Positions 6,552 to 13,121 of a DNA stretch of 21,573 bases are shown piece by piece. The notes beneath the pieces are model-generated. The model did not search any database. It was given only the letters and a program-made list of their open reading frames with translations, and had not been told where the DNA came from. The stretch's first letter is position 1; every line of letters starts with the position of its first letter. The stretch covers positions 1 through 21,573 of the forward strand of contig NZ_CALDMP010000058.1 of NCBI RefSeq assembly GCF_937915125.1, read 5' to 3'. The translations under genes were made by a program, and so were the position numbers. This DNA comes from an uncultured Ruminococcus sp. (GTDB taxonomy: Bacteria; Bacillota; Clostridia; Oscillospirales; Ruminococcaceae).

Positions 6552-8147
6552 ATGGAACGGTTACGAAAACGGCTGGCATGGCTGCGGCTGATGATCGTGA
6601 CGCTGTTTTGCACAGCGGCGGTCTATCTGGCGTGGCTGATACAGAAGCCGGAGCTCATGCAGACGGCGGCGAAGCAGGGGAGCTATACCTGCCTTGCCGG
6701 GACAGCGGAGGGAACGATCTACGACCGGAACGGCACACCTCTGGTCAATGCGAAAAATACATGCGCTGCTGTGGTGAATCCAACGCCGGAGGCAATTGCC
6801 GCACTGCTGTCCCATGTGCTGGATCTGGATGCGTTTTATGCGCAGGTGGAAAAGGGAAAGCCTTTTGTGTGCACAGTGGATACAACGGAAATCGACTGCG
6901 CAGATGTGACCGTGCTGGAGATCCCGGAACGCTACAGCGATCATCAGCTGGCACAGCATCTCGTCGGATATACATCCCAGGGCAGCGGCGTGACCGGGCT
7001 GGAATATGCCTACGACGATGTGCTGCGGAGTGTGGATTCCCAGTGGAGTGTGACCTTTTCCGTAGACGGTACAGGCGGGGTGCTTGCCGGAGACAGTAAG
7101 CAGGTGCGCTATGGTGCCAATCCGGTGGAGGGCGTCATTACCACGCTGGATGCGGCCATACAGCGAATCTGTGAAACTGCCGGGCAGTCTCTGGAAAAGG
7201 GGTGCATTGTGGTGATGGATGTGGAAAGCGGTGATGTGCTGGGTCTGGCGAGCTTTCCGTCCTATTCCGTGGACAACCTGGAAGAAGCGTTGGAAAATCC
7301 CGACAGTCCCATGATCAACCGGGCAATGTATGCCTATCCTGTGGGCTCCATCTTCAAGCTTGTGACAGCGGCGTGCGCCTATGACCAGGGCATTGCCGGA
7401 ACCTTTCACTGGGACTGCTCCGGTGCTATTTCTGTGGGAACGCAGCTGTTTCGCTGTCACGATCTGAACGGACACGGCAGGCAGGACATGGCACTTGCCA
7501 TGCGAAATTCCTGCAACCCGTATTTCATTGCGCTCAGTCAGGAACTGGACGGCGTTCATCTGCTGGACACGGCAAAATCTTTTGGCTTCGGAGAAGAGAC
7601 TGCACTGACAGCGGATATCGTGGCATCCAGCGGTACACTGCCTACTTTGCAGCAGCTGGAACTGCCGGCGGAGCGTGCCAATTTTTGTTTCGGACAGGGT
7701 GTGCTGACAGCAACGCCGTTGCAGATCACAAGGATGACCTGTGCCATTGCCGGAGACGGTTCACTGCCCATGGTGCGTCTGGTGCGTGGTGTGACAGAGG
7801 ACGGAAAAACGGTGCTCCGGGAGGAAAAAACGGTTCATGAGGAAGGCATTTCCGGGGAGACAGCCCGGTATCTGCGGTGGCTGATGTGCTATGCGGCAGA
7901 GGACGAGGATTTTCAGGGCAAGCCCGGGAATGTGACTATGGGTGCGAAAACGTCCACTGCCCAGACAGGACGCTATGACGAAAAGGGCGAGGAATATTGC
8001 CACGGCTGGGTAACGGCATTTTTTCCGGCGGAAGAGCCACGCTATGCAGTGACCGTGCTGGCAGAGGACGGAGGCTATGGCAATACAGCTGCGGCACCGG
8101 TGCTGCGGCAGATTGCCGGGGCGATTATGGAACTGGAGATCCGATAG
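6552..8147 (+). CDS. Class B penicillin-binding protein (transpeptidase)
   Basis: A membrane-anchored D,D-transpeptidase that cross-links peptidoglycan stem peptides. The open frame extends up to 6399, but that part runs through a palindromic repeat; the ATG at 6552 has AGG at 6540-6542, nine bases upstream, and gives a typical MERLRKRLAW start, 531 residues. One membrane anchor is at about 11-30, the dimerisation/pedestal region at about 45-190 (GTIYDRNG at 54-61), and the transpeptidase domain at about 195-531. Catalytic motifs are SIFK (266-269) and SCN (320-322). The third motif reads KTS (466-468) in AKTSTAQTG rather than the usual KTG. The size and short N-terminal domain fit the PBP2/FtsI-like group; I cannot say whether it serves division, elongation or sporulation. 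It stands alone, divergent from glgA, with no clear terminator. Confidence 0.9.
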   Translation: MERLRKRLAWLRLMIVTLFCTAAVYLAWLIQKPELMQTAAKQGSYTCLAGTAEGTIYDRNGTPLVNAKNTCAAVVNPTPEAIAALLSHVLDLDAFYAQVEKGKPFVCTVDTTEIDCADVTVLEIPERYSDHQLAQHLVGYTSQGSGVTGLEYAYDDVLRSVDSQWSVTFSVDGTGGVLAGDSKQVRYGANPVEGVITTLDAAIQRICETAGQSLEKGCIVVMDVESGDVLGLASFPSYSVDNLEEALENPDSPMINRAMYAYPVGSIFKLVTAACAYDQGIAGTFHWDCSGAISVGTQLFRCHDLNGHGRQDMALAMRNSCNPYFIALSQELDGVHLLDTAKSFGFGEETALTADIVASSGTLPTLQQLELPAERANFCFGQGVLTATPLQITRMTCAIAGDGSLPMVRLVRGVTEDGKTVLREEKTVHEEGISGETARYLRWLMCYAAEDEDFQGKPGNVTMGAKTSTAQTGRYDEKGEEYCHGWVTAFFPAEEPRYAVTVLAEDGGYGNTAAAPVLRQIAGAIMELEIR

Positions 8148-8194
8148 AGTACTTTTTGTTCATAAAAAATCCATCTAAATATCCTCAAAATTGC

Positions 8195-8223
8195 TTGCAT
8201 GTCTGTGGAAAGCGTGTTATACT
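8195..8223 (+). promoter_or_regulatory. Probable promoter of the CobW-family pair
   Basis: TTGCAT at 8195-8200 and TATACT at 8218-8223 are 17 bases apart. The leader to the ATG at 8295 is about 65 bases. I saw no recognisable zinc- or metal-responsive operator. Confidence 0.55.
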
Positions 8224-8294
8224 AAAGAGGATTGGCATGGGATGGGATACGCCCTCCTCTGCCAGAAATTCTGAGAGAAAGAAGTGCAGACTGC

Positions 8295-9419
8295 ATGACA
8301 AAAATTACGATATTTTCCGGCTTTTTGGGCGCCGGTAAAACCACATTGATCAAGAAGCTCATTGCAGAGGGATATGCCGGCGAAAAGCTGGTGCTCATCG
8401 AAAACGAGTTCGGCGAGATCGGCATTGACGGCGGATTTTTGCAGGATGCCGGCGTGCAGATTACAGAGATGAACTCCGGCTGTATCTGCTGTAGTCTGGT
8501 GGGTGACTTCGGCAAGGCTTTGCAGCAGGTGCTGGAGCAGTATCACCCCGACCGGATCATCATTGAGCCGTCCGGTGTGGGCAAGCTCAGCGATGTTATT
8601 CGTGCGGTGCAGAATATCCATGCCCACGATGTGGAGCTGGACGGCTTCACCACTGTTGTGGATGCCAAGAAGTGCAAAATGTACCAGAAGAATTTCGGCG
8701 AGTTCTTCAATAACCAGATCACCTATGCAAGCTGCCTGATCCTCAGCCATACCGCTGGACTGGCACAGGAAAAGCTGGACGACTGCGTGCGCCGTCTGCG
8801 TACCTGCAACGAAAAGGCGCCTATCGTGACCACCGATTGGGAGCAGCTCACCGGAAAGCAGCTGCTGGATGCCATGACCCAGAAGAATACCCTGGATGAC
8901 GAATTACAGGCACTGCTGGCAGAAGCGGCAGAGCATGACCATCATCACCATCACGACCATGACCATGATCACGACCATGAACATCACCATGACCATGAAG
9001 AATGCGGCTGCCACGATCATGAGCATGAGCACGAACATCATCATGACCATCACCATGAGCATGAACATGAACACGGCGAGAACTGCACCTGCGGCTGTCA
9101 CGATCACGACCATGACCACGAGCACCATCATCACCATGCAGACGATGTATTCACCAGCTGGGGCGTAGAGTCGGCACAGACCTATACCCAGGAGGAGATC
9201 ACTGCGGCGCTGGAGGCACTCACCGATGCCGACACCTATGGCATGGTGCTGCGTGCCAAGGGTATCGTTCCGGCAAAGGACGGCAGCTGGATTCACTTTG
9301 ACTATGTACCGGGGACACCGGATGTGCGTACAGGCTGTGCCGGTACAACAGGTCGTCTCTGCGTCATTGGCTCCGGTATCCGGGAAGATGCGCTGGCTGC
9401 GCTGTTCCACGCAGAGTAA
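8295..9419 (+). CDS. CobW-family GTPase with His-rich metal-binding insert
   Basis: A probable GTP-dependent metallochaperone of the COG0523 (CobW/YeiR/ZNG1-like) class; in characterised members the metal is often zinc or cobalt. The 374 residues hold Walker A GFLGAGKTT (9-17), ENEFGEIG (36-43), the family metal site GCICC (62-66), Walker-B-type EPSG (91-94), and a C-terminal CobW_C-like domain (about 285-374). Where the guanine-specificity NKxD motif is expected the sequence reads LILSHT (148-153). Residues 214-281 are extreme: about 36 His with Asp/Glu between them and two CGC/CTCGC clusters, a likely metal store. The frame opens upstream at a TTG, but the ATG at 8295 gives the exact family N-terminus; its ribosome site (GAAAGAAG) is weak. 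The stop codon TAAGGAGG overlaps the ribosome site of the next gene. Confidence 0.9.
   Translation: MTKITIFSGFLGAGKTTLIKKLIAEGYAGEKLVLIENEFGEIGIDGGFLQDAGVQITEMNSGCICCSLVGDFGKALQQVLEQYHPDRIIIEPSGVGKLSDVIRAVQNIHAHDVELDGFTTVVDAKKCKMYQKNFGEFFNNQITYASCLILSHTAGLAQEKLDDCVRRLRTCNEKAPIVTTDWEQLTGKQLLDAMTQKNTLDDELQALLAEAAEHDHHHHHDHDHDHDHEHHHDHEECGCHDHEHEHEHHHDHHHEHEHEHGENCTCGCHDHDHDHEHHHHHADDVFTSWGVESAQTYTQEEITAALEALTDADTYGMVLRAKGIVPAKDGSWIHFDYVPGTPDVRTGCAGTTGRLCVIGSGIREDALAALFHAE
8932..9141 (+). repeat. Codon-level CAT/CAC/GAC repeat tract encoding the His-rich insert
   Basis: A tract of about 210 bases built almost entirely from CAT, CAC, GAC, GAT and GAG codons. It is coding, in frame throughout, and is low-complexity at the DNA level, so length polymorphism by slippage is likely. 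Confidence 0.8.
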
Positions 9420-9430
9420 GGAGGCGCACT

Positions 9431-10396
9431 ATGGCAGGAAAACAGCCGCAAGAAACAGATGTTCCGGTATATCTGTTCACCGGATTTCTGGAAGCGGGAA
9501 AGACAAAGTTCATTCAGGAAACGCTGGAGGACAAGCGGTTCAACTCCGGCGAAAAGACCATGCTGCTCCTCTGCGAAGAGGGCGAGGAGGAATATGATAT
9601 CTCTGCAATGCCCTGTCAGGATGTGTATATCCGCACCCTGGAAGAGCCGGAGGAACTGACAGCGGAGCACCTGTCTGCACTGCTGAAGGAATGCGGTGCC
9701 ACACGGGTCGTGCTGGAATACAACGGCATGTGGCAGCTGGGACAGCTGTTCCAGAATCTGCCTGAGGACTGGGCAGTATATCAGGAGATGTTCTTTGCCG
9801 ATGCCACCACAATTTTACAGTACAACGCCAATATGCGCAGTCTGGTGGTGGACAAGCTGAACACCTGCGAACTGGTGGTATTCAACCGGTTCGACAAATC
9901 CATGGACAAGATGGAATTCCACAAGCTGGTGCGTGCCATCAGCCGCCGGACGGACATTGCCTATGAGTATGCCAACGGGCAGGTGGAATATGACGAGATC
10001 GAGGATCCGCTGCCTTTCGATGTGAATGCGCCGGTGATCCGGCTGGCGGATACGGACTATGCCCTGTGGTATCGGGACATTATGGAGGATCCCAAGAAGT
10101 ATGATGGCAAGGTGATCTCTTTCCGCGGTATCGTTGCCATGGATCCGAAATTTCCGCCGAAAACCTTTGCAGTGGGACGTCATGTCATGACGTGCTGCGT
10201 GGAGGATATCACATACAGCTGTGTGGTGGCTGAGTGGGAAAAGGCGAGCATGCTCCAGACCAGACAGTGGGTGCAGGTGACGGGCAAGATCGTTGTCCAG
10301 AAGCACAAGCTGTACCGTGGAAAAGGTCCTGTGTTGCAGGTGCAAGAGGTCGTTATGACCAGTGCACCGGAGCAGGAAGTGGCTACGTTCTATTGA
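9431..10396 (+). CDS. CobW-like P-loop protein fused to a DUF1980-like domain
   Basis: A 321-residue protein made of two parts. The N-terminal half (about 10-200) is a divergent CobW-like GTPase: Walker A GFLEAGKTK (18-26), VVLEYNGMW where EPSG would be (93-101), and FNRFDKS (151-157) resembling NKxD. It lacks the GCICC metal motif. The C-terminal half (about 205-315) resembles the DUF1980/TIGR03943 C-terminal domain: YDGKVISFRG, then FAVGRHVMTCC (246-256) and WVQVTGKI (280-287). That family normally accompanies a DUF318 permease and metal proteins; no permease is here. AAGGAGG overlaps the stop of the preceding gene and the gap is 11 bases, so the two form an operon. A joint role in metal handling is inference. 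A bidirectional terminator follows. Confidence 0.75.
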   Translation: MAGKQPQETDVPVYLFTGFLEAGKTKFIQETLEDKRFNSGEKTMLLLCEEGEEEYDISAMPCQDVYIRTLEEPEELTAEHLSALLKECGATRVVLEYNGMWQLGQLFQNLPEDWAVYQEMFFADATTILQYNANMRSLVVDKLNTCELVVFNRFDKSMDKMEFHKLVRAISRRTDIAYEYANGQVEYDEIEDPLPFDVNAPVIRLADTDYALWYRDIMEDPKKYDGKVISFRGIVAMDPKFPPKTFAVGRHVMTCCVEDITYSCVVAEWEKASMLQTRQWVQVTGKIVVQKHKLYRGKGPVLQVQEVVMTSAPEQEVATFY

Positions 10397-10465
10397 TATC
10401 ATGGTGTTTCTCTGGTTTTACACAAGAAATCAAAGAAGCACTAAGCTGAATTCTTCTGAAGAAAC

Positions 10466-10496
10466 AAAAAAGCTACGGAATTTCCGTAGCTTTTTC
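10466..10496. terminator. Bidirectional terminator between the CobW pair and tRNA-Pro
   Basis: AGCTACGGA and TCCGTAGCT form a 9-bp stem with a 3-base loop, flanked by AAAAA on the left and TTTTT on the right. It can serve both the plus-strand GTPase operon and the minus-strand tRNA gene. Confidence 0.9.
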
Positions 10497-10521
10497 GTGT
10501 GCTATTTGGATATGAAGATTG

Positions 10522-10598
10522 TGGTCGAGGTGACAGGACTTGAACCTGCGGCATCTTGCTCCCAAAGCAAGCACTCTACCAAACTGAGTTACACCTCG
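10522..10598 (-). tRNA. tRNA-Pro (anticodon TGG)
   Basis: Read on the minus strand the acceptor arms are CGAGGTG and CACCTCG with discriminator A and an encoded CCA. The D stem is ACTC/GAGT, the anticodon stem CTTGC/GCAAG with loop TTTGGGA (anticodon TGG), and the T arm contains GGTTCAAGTCC. The length is 77 bases. Confidence 0.96.
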
Positions 10599-10615
10599 CC
10601 ATATGCATCCTATTT

Positions 10616-10645
10616 ATTATACCATAGGATTCCTGTTGTTGTCAA
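10616..10645 (-). promoter_or_regulatory. Promoter of tRNA-Pro
   Basis: On the minus strand TTGACA (10640-10645) and TATAAT (10616-10621) are 18 bases apart, ending about 18 bases before the mature tRNA. Confidence 0.85.
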
Positions 10646-10694
10646 GCAGTTTTTTTAGAAAACCGCAGAAATTTATTTGGGATGAATTGTCAGC

Positions 10695-10868
10695 GCCAAA
10701 ATTATACGCAAATCAATTTTTAAATTATATGCTGTAAAACGAATCATTTTATGTAGGGGCGACCATTGGTCGCCCGCCAAAAATCCAGGCAAACCGCAAC
10801 GGGCGACCAATGGTCGCCCCTACAATAATCCATATTTCACAAAAATTGATTTGCGTGCCAAAATTACA
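10695..10868. repeat. Nested inverted repeats with flanking direct repeats (MITE-like)
   Basis: The outer arms CGCAAATCAATTTTT (10707-10721) and AAAAATTGATTTGCG (10841-10855) are a perfect 15-bp inverted repeat. Inside lies a perfect 25-bp inverted repeat at 10752-10776 and 10800-10824, beginning TGTAGGGGCGACC. Each inner arm is itself nearly palindromic. Just outside the outer arms the sequences GCCAAAATTATA (about 10695-10706) and GCCAAAATTACA (about 10857-10868) are direct repeats, 11 of 12 bases. This looks like a small insertion in a target duplication, possibly with a second element inside. Confidence 0.65.
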
Positions 10869-10875
10869 TTTTCTC

Positions 10876-10904
10876 TTGACAATACTAAAAAAATAAGCTA
10901 TAAT
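10876..10904 (+). promoter_or_regulatory. Promoter of the putative antisense RNA
   Basis: TTGACA (10876-10881) and TATAAT (10899-10904) with a 17-base spacer are both perfect consensus hexamers. No gene follows on the plus strand; the only start codon nearby opens a 7-codon frame. The transcript would begin near 10911. Confidence 0.82.
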
Positions 10905-10910
10905 AGAAAG

Positions 10911-11003
10911 GAAGAGAGCGCTGCAATGGCTGTCAGCTCCCGAATTTAAGCGCGAAAGAAATAGCCGCCTAAGTTGGACGCTGGGGCGGCTATTTCCGTT
11001 TGT
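10911..11003 (+). ncRNA. Putative antisense antitoxin RNA
   Basis: The predicted RNA runs from the consensus promoter to a 12-bp hairpin (10958-10969 with 10985-10996) followed by a moderately U-rich stretch, about 90 bases in all. Its 3' part is fully complementary to the terminator and last codons of the small minus-strand gene at 10990-11073. Its unpaired 5' part contains CTCCCGAA (10937-10944), which could pair, with one bulged base, with TTCAGGGAG around the ribosome site of that gene. This is the convergent layout of known Firmicute type I systems such as Fst and TxpA/RatA. Start, end and function are predicted only. Confidence 0.55.
10958..10996. terminator. Shared convergent terminator hairpin
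   Basis: GAAATAGCCGCC and GGCGGCTATTTC are a perfect 12-bp stem with a 15-base loop. The minus strand reads into TTTCTTT after the stem, and the plus strand into CCGTTTGTT. The stop codon of the small minus-strand peptide lies within the stem. Confidence 0.75.
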
Positions 11004-11073
11004 TGCTATTCTGGAATATCTCGATGATATTACAAGCGACAAGTAACAGGGTTAAAAACTCCATCCAAGTCAT
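10990..11073 (-). CDS. Small hydrophobic peptide, candidate type I toxin
   Basis: A 27-residue peptide with N-terminus MTWMEF, a hydrophobic core (LTLLLVACNIIEIF, about 7-20) and a polar, basic tail ending NKRK. Size, single short membrane-type helix and Lys/Arg end fit membrane-acting type I toxins and the small holin-like toxin group. The ribosome site GGGAGG (about 11083-11088 complement) lies 9 bases before the ATG and is a textbook site, which argues that this very short frame is translated. It has a consensus promoter, a leader of about 100 bases that can hide the ribosome site, and a convergent antisense RNA. I do not recognise the exact family and toxicity is inferred. Confidence 0.65.
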   Translation of the reverse strand: MTWMEFLTLLLVACNIIEIFQNSNKRK

Positions 11074-11083
11074 AACGCAACAC

Positions 11084-11113
11084 CTCCCTGAACCGCAGGG
11101 CTGCGGTGGGGAG
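11084..11113 (-). promoter_or_regulatory. Hairpin sequestering the toxin ribosome site
   Basis: On the minus strand CTCCC pairs with GGGAG of the ribosome site, and inside it ACCGCA pairs with TGCGGT (4-base loop). Translation of the small peptide would be blocked while this folds. A second leader hairpin ACATAC-TTT-GTATGT lies at 11134-11148. Confidence 0.6.
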
Positions 11114-11178
11114 CTGGATTTGACCGCCGATACACATACAAAGTATGTACCCGCATCTATGCAATGCTCTCTGTACTA

Positions 11179-11207
11179 ATTATACCGTATTCTGACAAAA
11201 TTGTCAA
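11179..11207 (-). promoter_or_regulatory. Promoter of the small hydrophobic peptide
   Basis: On the minus strand TTGACA (11202-11207) and TATAAT (11179-11184), both perfect consensus, are 17 bases apart. Predicted start of transcription is near 11172. Confidence 0.85.
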
Positions 11208-11250
11208 CGGGAAAATTGCATTCAGGTGAGAATGATTTTTCCGTTTTCCC

Positions 11251-11280
11251 TTGACAAACCCAGTTGAAATATGCTATGAT
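11251..11280 (+). promoter_or_regulatory. Promoter of the tyrS T-box transcript
   Basis: TTGACA (11251-11256) and TATGAT (11275-11280) are 18 bases apart. Confidence 0.82.
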
Positions 11281-11286
11281 AAGGCT

Positions 11287-11554
11287 ATGAAACATGCGGA
11301 GAAGAGGAAGAGTAGCCGGATCCGTGTCGGTACAGAGAAGCCCTGGCTGGTGAAAAGGGCAGCGGCATCCCGGTGAATACCCCTCGGAGCAGGTCTCCCG
11401 AACTGCAGTGCTGCTGCACGCACAGTAGGGGATCCCGGGCTGCGCCCGTTACAGCGTCTATGAGGTCGGTTTTTTCAAAAACCGATAAATTGAGGTGGTA
11501 CCACGGTGAATTCACATCGTCCTCTGGAACAAATTTCCGGGGACGATTTTTTTG
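11287..11554 (+). promoter_or_regulatory. T-box leader (tyrosyl-tRNA responsive)
   Basis: The leader has the order of a T-box: a long stem I region with GAATAC at 11375-11380, whose TAC is the tyrosine specifier codon, and then the T-box consensus TGAGGTGGTACCACGG at 11491-11506. The bulge TGGT can pair with the ACCA end of uncharged tRNA-Tyr. The terminator is ATCGTCC...GGACGAT (11516-11547) followed by a run of T. Uncharged tRNA-Tyr should favour the antiterminator and switch on tyrS. Specifier and downstream gene agree. Confidence 0.92.
11516..11553 (+). terminator. T-box regulated terminator before tyrS
   Basis: The stem ATCGTCC/GGACGAT with further pairing CTGG/CCGG inside is followed by seven or more T residues; the left arm can alternatively join the antiterminator. 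Confidence 0.85.
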
Positions 11555-11589
11555 TTCCCCGGCAACACACACAGAAAGAGGGAACTCGT

Positions 11590-12810
11590 ATGACAGTATT
11601 TGAAGAACTGAAACGCCGGGGTCTGATCGCACAGATGACCGACGAAAAGGAGATCGAAGAACTGGTGAATGCCGGAAAGGCAACCTTCTATATCGGCTTC
11701 GATCCCACCGCAGACAGTCTCCATGTGGGACATTTTATGGCGCTGTGTCTTATGAAACGGCTCCAGATGGCAGGGAATAAGCCCATTGTCCTCATCGGCG
11801 GCGGTACGGCAATGATCGGCGACCCTTCCGGCAAGACCGATATGCGCAAGATGATGACAAAGGAGACCATCCAGCACAATGTGGACTGCTTCAAAAAGCA
11901 GATGAGCCGGTTCATCGACTTCTCCGAGAACAAGGCGATCATTGTTAACAATGGTGACTGGCTGCTGGATCTGAACTATGTGGACGTGCTCCGGGATGTG
12001 GGCGCTCATTTCAGCGTCAACCGGATGCTCTCCCACGAATGCTATAAGCAGCGCATGGAGCGTGGTCTGACCTTCCTGGAATTCAACTATATGATCATGC
12101 AGAGCTATGATTTCTATAAGCTGTATCAGGATTACGGCTGCAATATGCAGTTCGGCGGCGACGACCAGTGGGCAAATATGCTGGGCGGTACAGAACTGAT
12201 CCGCCGGAAGCTGGGGAAGGATGCCTATGCCATGACCATCACACTGCTGCTCAATTCCGAGGGCAAGAAGATGGGCAAGACGGAAAAGGGTGCTGTATGG
12301 CTGGATCCGGAAAAGACCACACCCTACGATTTCTACCAGTATTGGCGGAATGTCTCCGATCAGGATGTCATCAAGTGCCTGAAGCTTCTCACCTTTGTGC
12401 CCATTGAACAGATCGAGGAAATGGAGCGCACCCTGGAGGGACAGCAGCTGAACCAGGCAAAGGAACTTCTGGCATATGAACTGACGGAACTGGTACACGG
12501 CAAGGCTGCCGCAGATCAGGCGCAGGAAACGGCACGTGCCGTATTCAGCGGCGCAGGTGCAGCAGAGAATATGCCCACCACGGTTTTGAAGCCCGAAGAG
12601 CTGACCGATGGCGGCATTGGTATCCTGACGCTTATGGTGCGTGCCGGACTGGCACCGTCCAACGGTGAGGCACGTCGTCTCGTACAGCAGGGCGGTGTTT
12701 CGGTGAATGACACCAAGATCACAGACCCCAAGTGCATCGTATACCCGGAGGCAGAAACCATTCTTCGCAAGGGCAAAAAGGTGTTCCATAAGATCGTTGT
12801 GGAAGCATAA
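11590..12810 (+). CDS. tyrS: Tyrosyl-tRNA synthetase
   Basis: A class I synthetase that attaches tyrosine to tRNA-Tyr in the cytoplasm. It has 406 residues, standard for the bacterial TyrS type. The HIGH motif appears as HVGH (45-48) within YIGFDPTADSLHVGH, the tyrosine-binding segment as QFGGDDQWANM (187-197), and the KMSKS motif as KMGKT (227-231), a form usual in TyrS. A C-terminal S4 RNA-binding domain covers about 340-400 (APSNGEARRLVQQGGVSVND). The frame is open from 11506, inside the T-box terminator, but the ATG at 11590 has AGAGGGA seven bases upstream and gives the family N-terminus. It is regulated by the tyrosine T-box directly upstream, and repeats begin shortly after its stop. 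Confidence 0.97.
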   Translation: MTVFEELKRRGLIAQMTDEKEIEELVNAGKATFYIGFDPTADSLHVGHFMALCLMKRLQMAGNKPIVLIGGGTAMIGDPSGKTDMRKMMTKETIQHNVDCFKKQMSRFIDFSENKAIIVNNGDWLLDLNYVDVLRDVGAHFSVNRMLSHECYKQRMERGLTFLEFNYMIMQSYDFYKLYQDYGCNMQFGGDDQWANMLGGTELIRRKLGKDAYAMTITLLLNSEGKKMGKTEKGAVWLDPEKTTPYDFYQYWRNVSDQDVIKCLKLLTFVPIEQIEEMERTLEGQQLNQAKELLAYELTELVHGKAAADQAQETARAVFSGAGAAENMPTTVLKPEELTDGGIGILTLMVRAGLAPSNGEARRLVQQGGVSVNDTKITDPKCIVYPEAETILRKGKKVFHKIVVEA

Positions 12811-12828
12811 ATCATATGCCTCTCCAAT

Positions 12829-12874
12829 GCCTCCCCTGAAAGGGGAGGGGGACCAGCGAAGCTGGTGGAGGGGT
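12829..12874 (+). repeat. Family D repeat (CCTCCCCT...GGAGGGGT), plus orientation
   Basis: The 46-base unit holds two hairpins, CCTCCCCT/AGGGGAGG and ACCAGC/GCTGGT, and begins 18 bases after the tyrS stop. An inverted second copy with a different central loop lies at 13306-13355. The first hairpin may also act as a 3' end for tyrS, though no T run follows. Confidence 0.7.
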
Positions 12875-12884
12875 TTAGACACAA

Positions 12885-13048
12885 GGTCACCTCTAAAAAC
12901 CCGCTCACCCGCCATCTGCGGCGCATCTTTGCGCCATCTTCACTTGCGGAAAAACTTGAAATACACCAAGTATTCCTGCATTTTTCCGCAAGTGAATCTG
13001 TTGCAAATCTGCACCACATCTGACGGATTCGGGGTATTTAGAGGTGCC
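12885..13048. repeat. Family B repeat with terminal inverted repeats
   Basis: The ends GGTCACCTCTAAAAACCC and GGGGTATTTAGAGGTGCCC are inverted repeats. Inside is a perfect 16-bp inverted repeat TTCACTTGCGGAAAAA (12939-12954) and TTTTTCCGCAAGTGAA (12981-12996). A second copy starts at 21522 and runs off the window. It resembles family A in its AATAC/GTATT inner hairpin. No transposase or gene is inside. Confidence 0.75.
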
Positions 13049-13121
13049 CACAATATAAAAGAATTTACCCTTCCAGAAATATAATACAAATGCAAATGTA
13101 AAACAAAGCAGAGCATGATTG

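Noticed and set aside
8932..9141. Possible CRISPR-like or minisatellite array
   Set aside because: The repetition is at codon level, in frame and encodes a His-rich metal-binding segment. There are no constant repeats with unique spacers.
8896..9168. Met/Thr/Ile-rich 90-codon frame inside the His-rich tract
   Set aside because: It is a frame-shifted reading of the CAT/CAC/GAC repeat and has no ribosome site.
11512..12915. Minus-strand open frame of 467 codons
   Set aside because: It is the antisense shadow of tyrS and runs into the T-box terminator.
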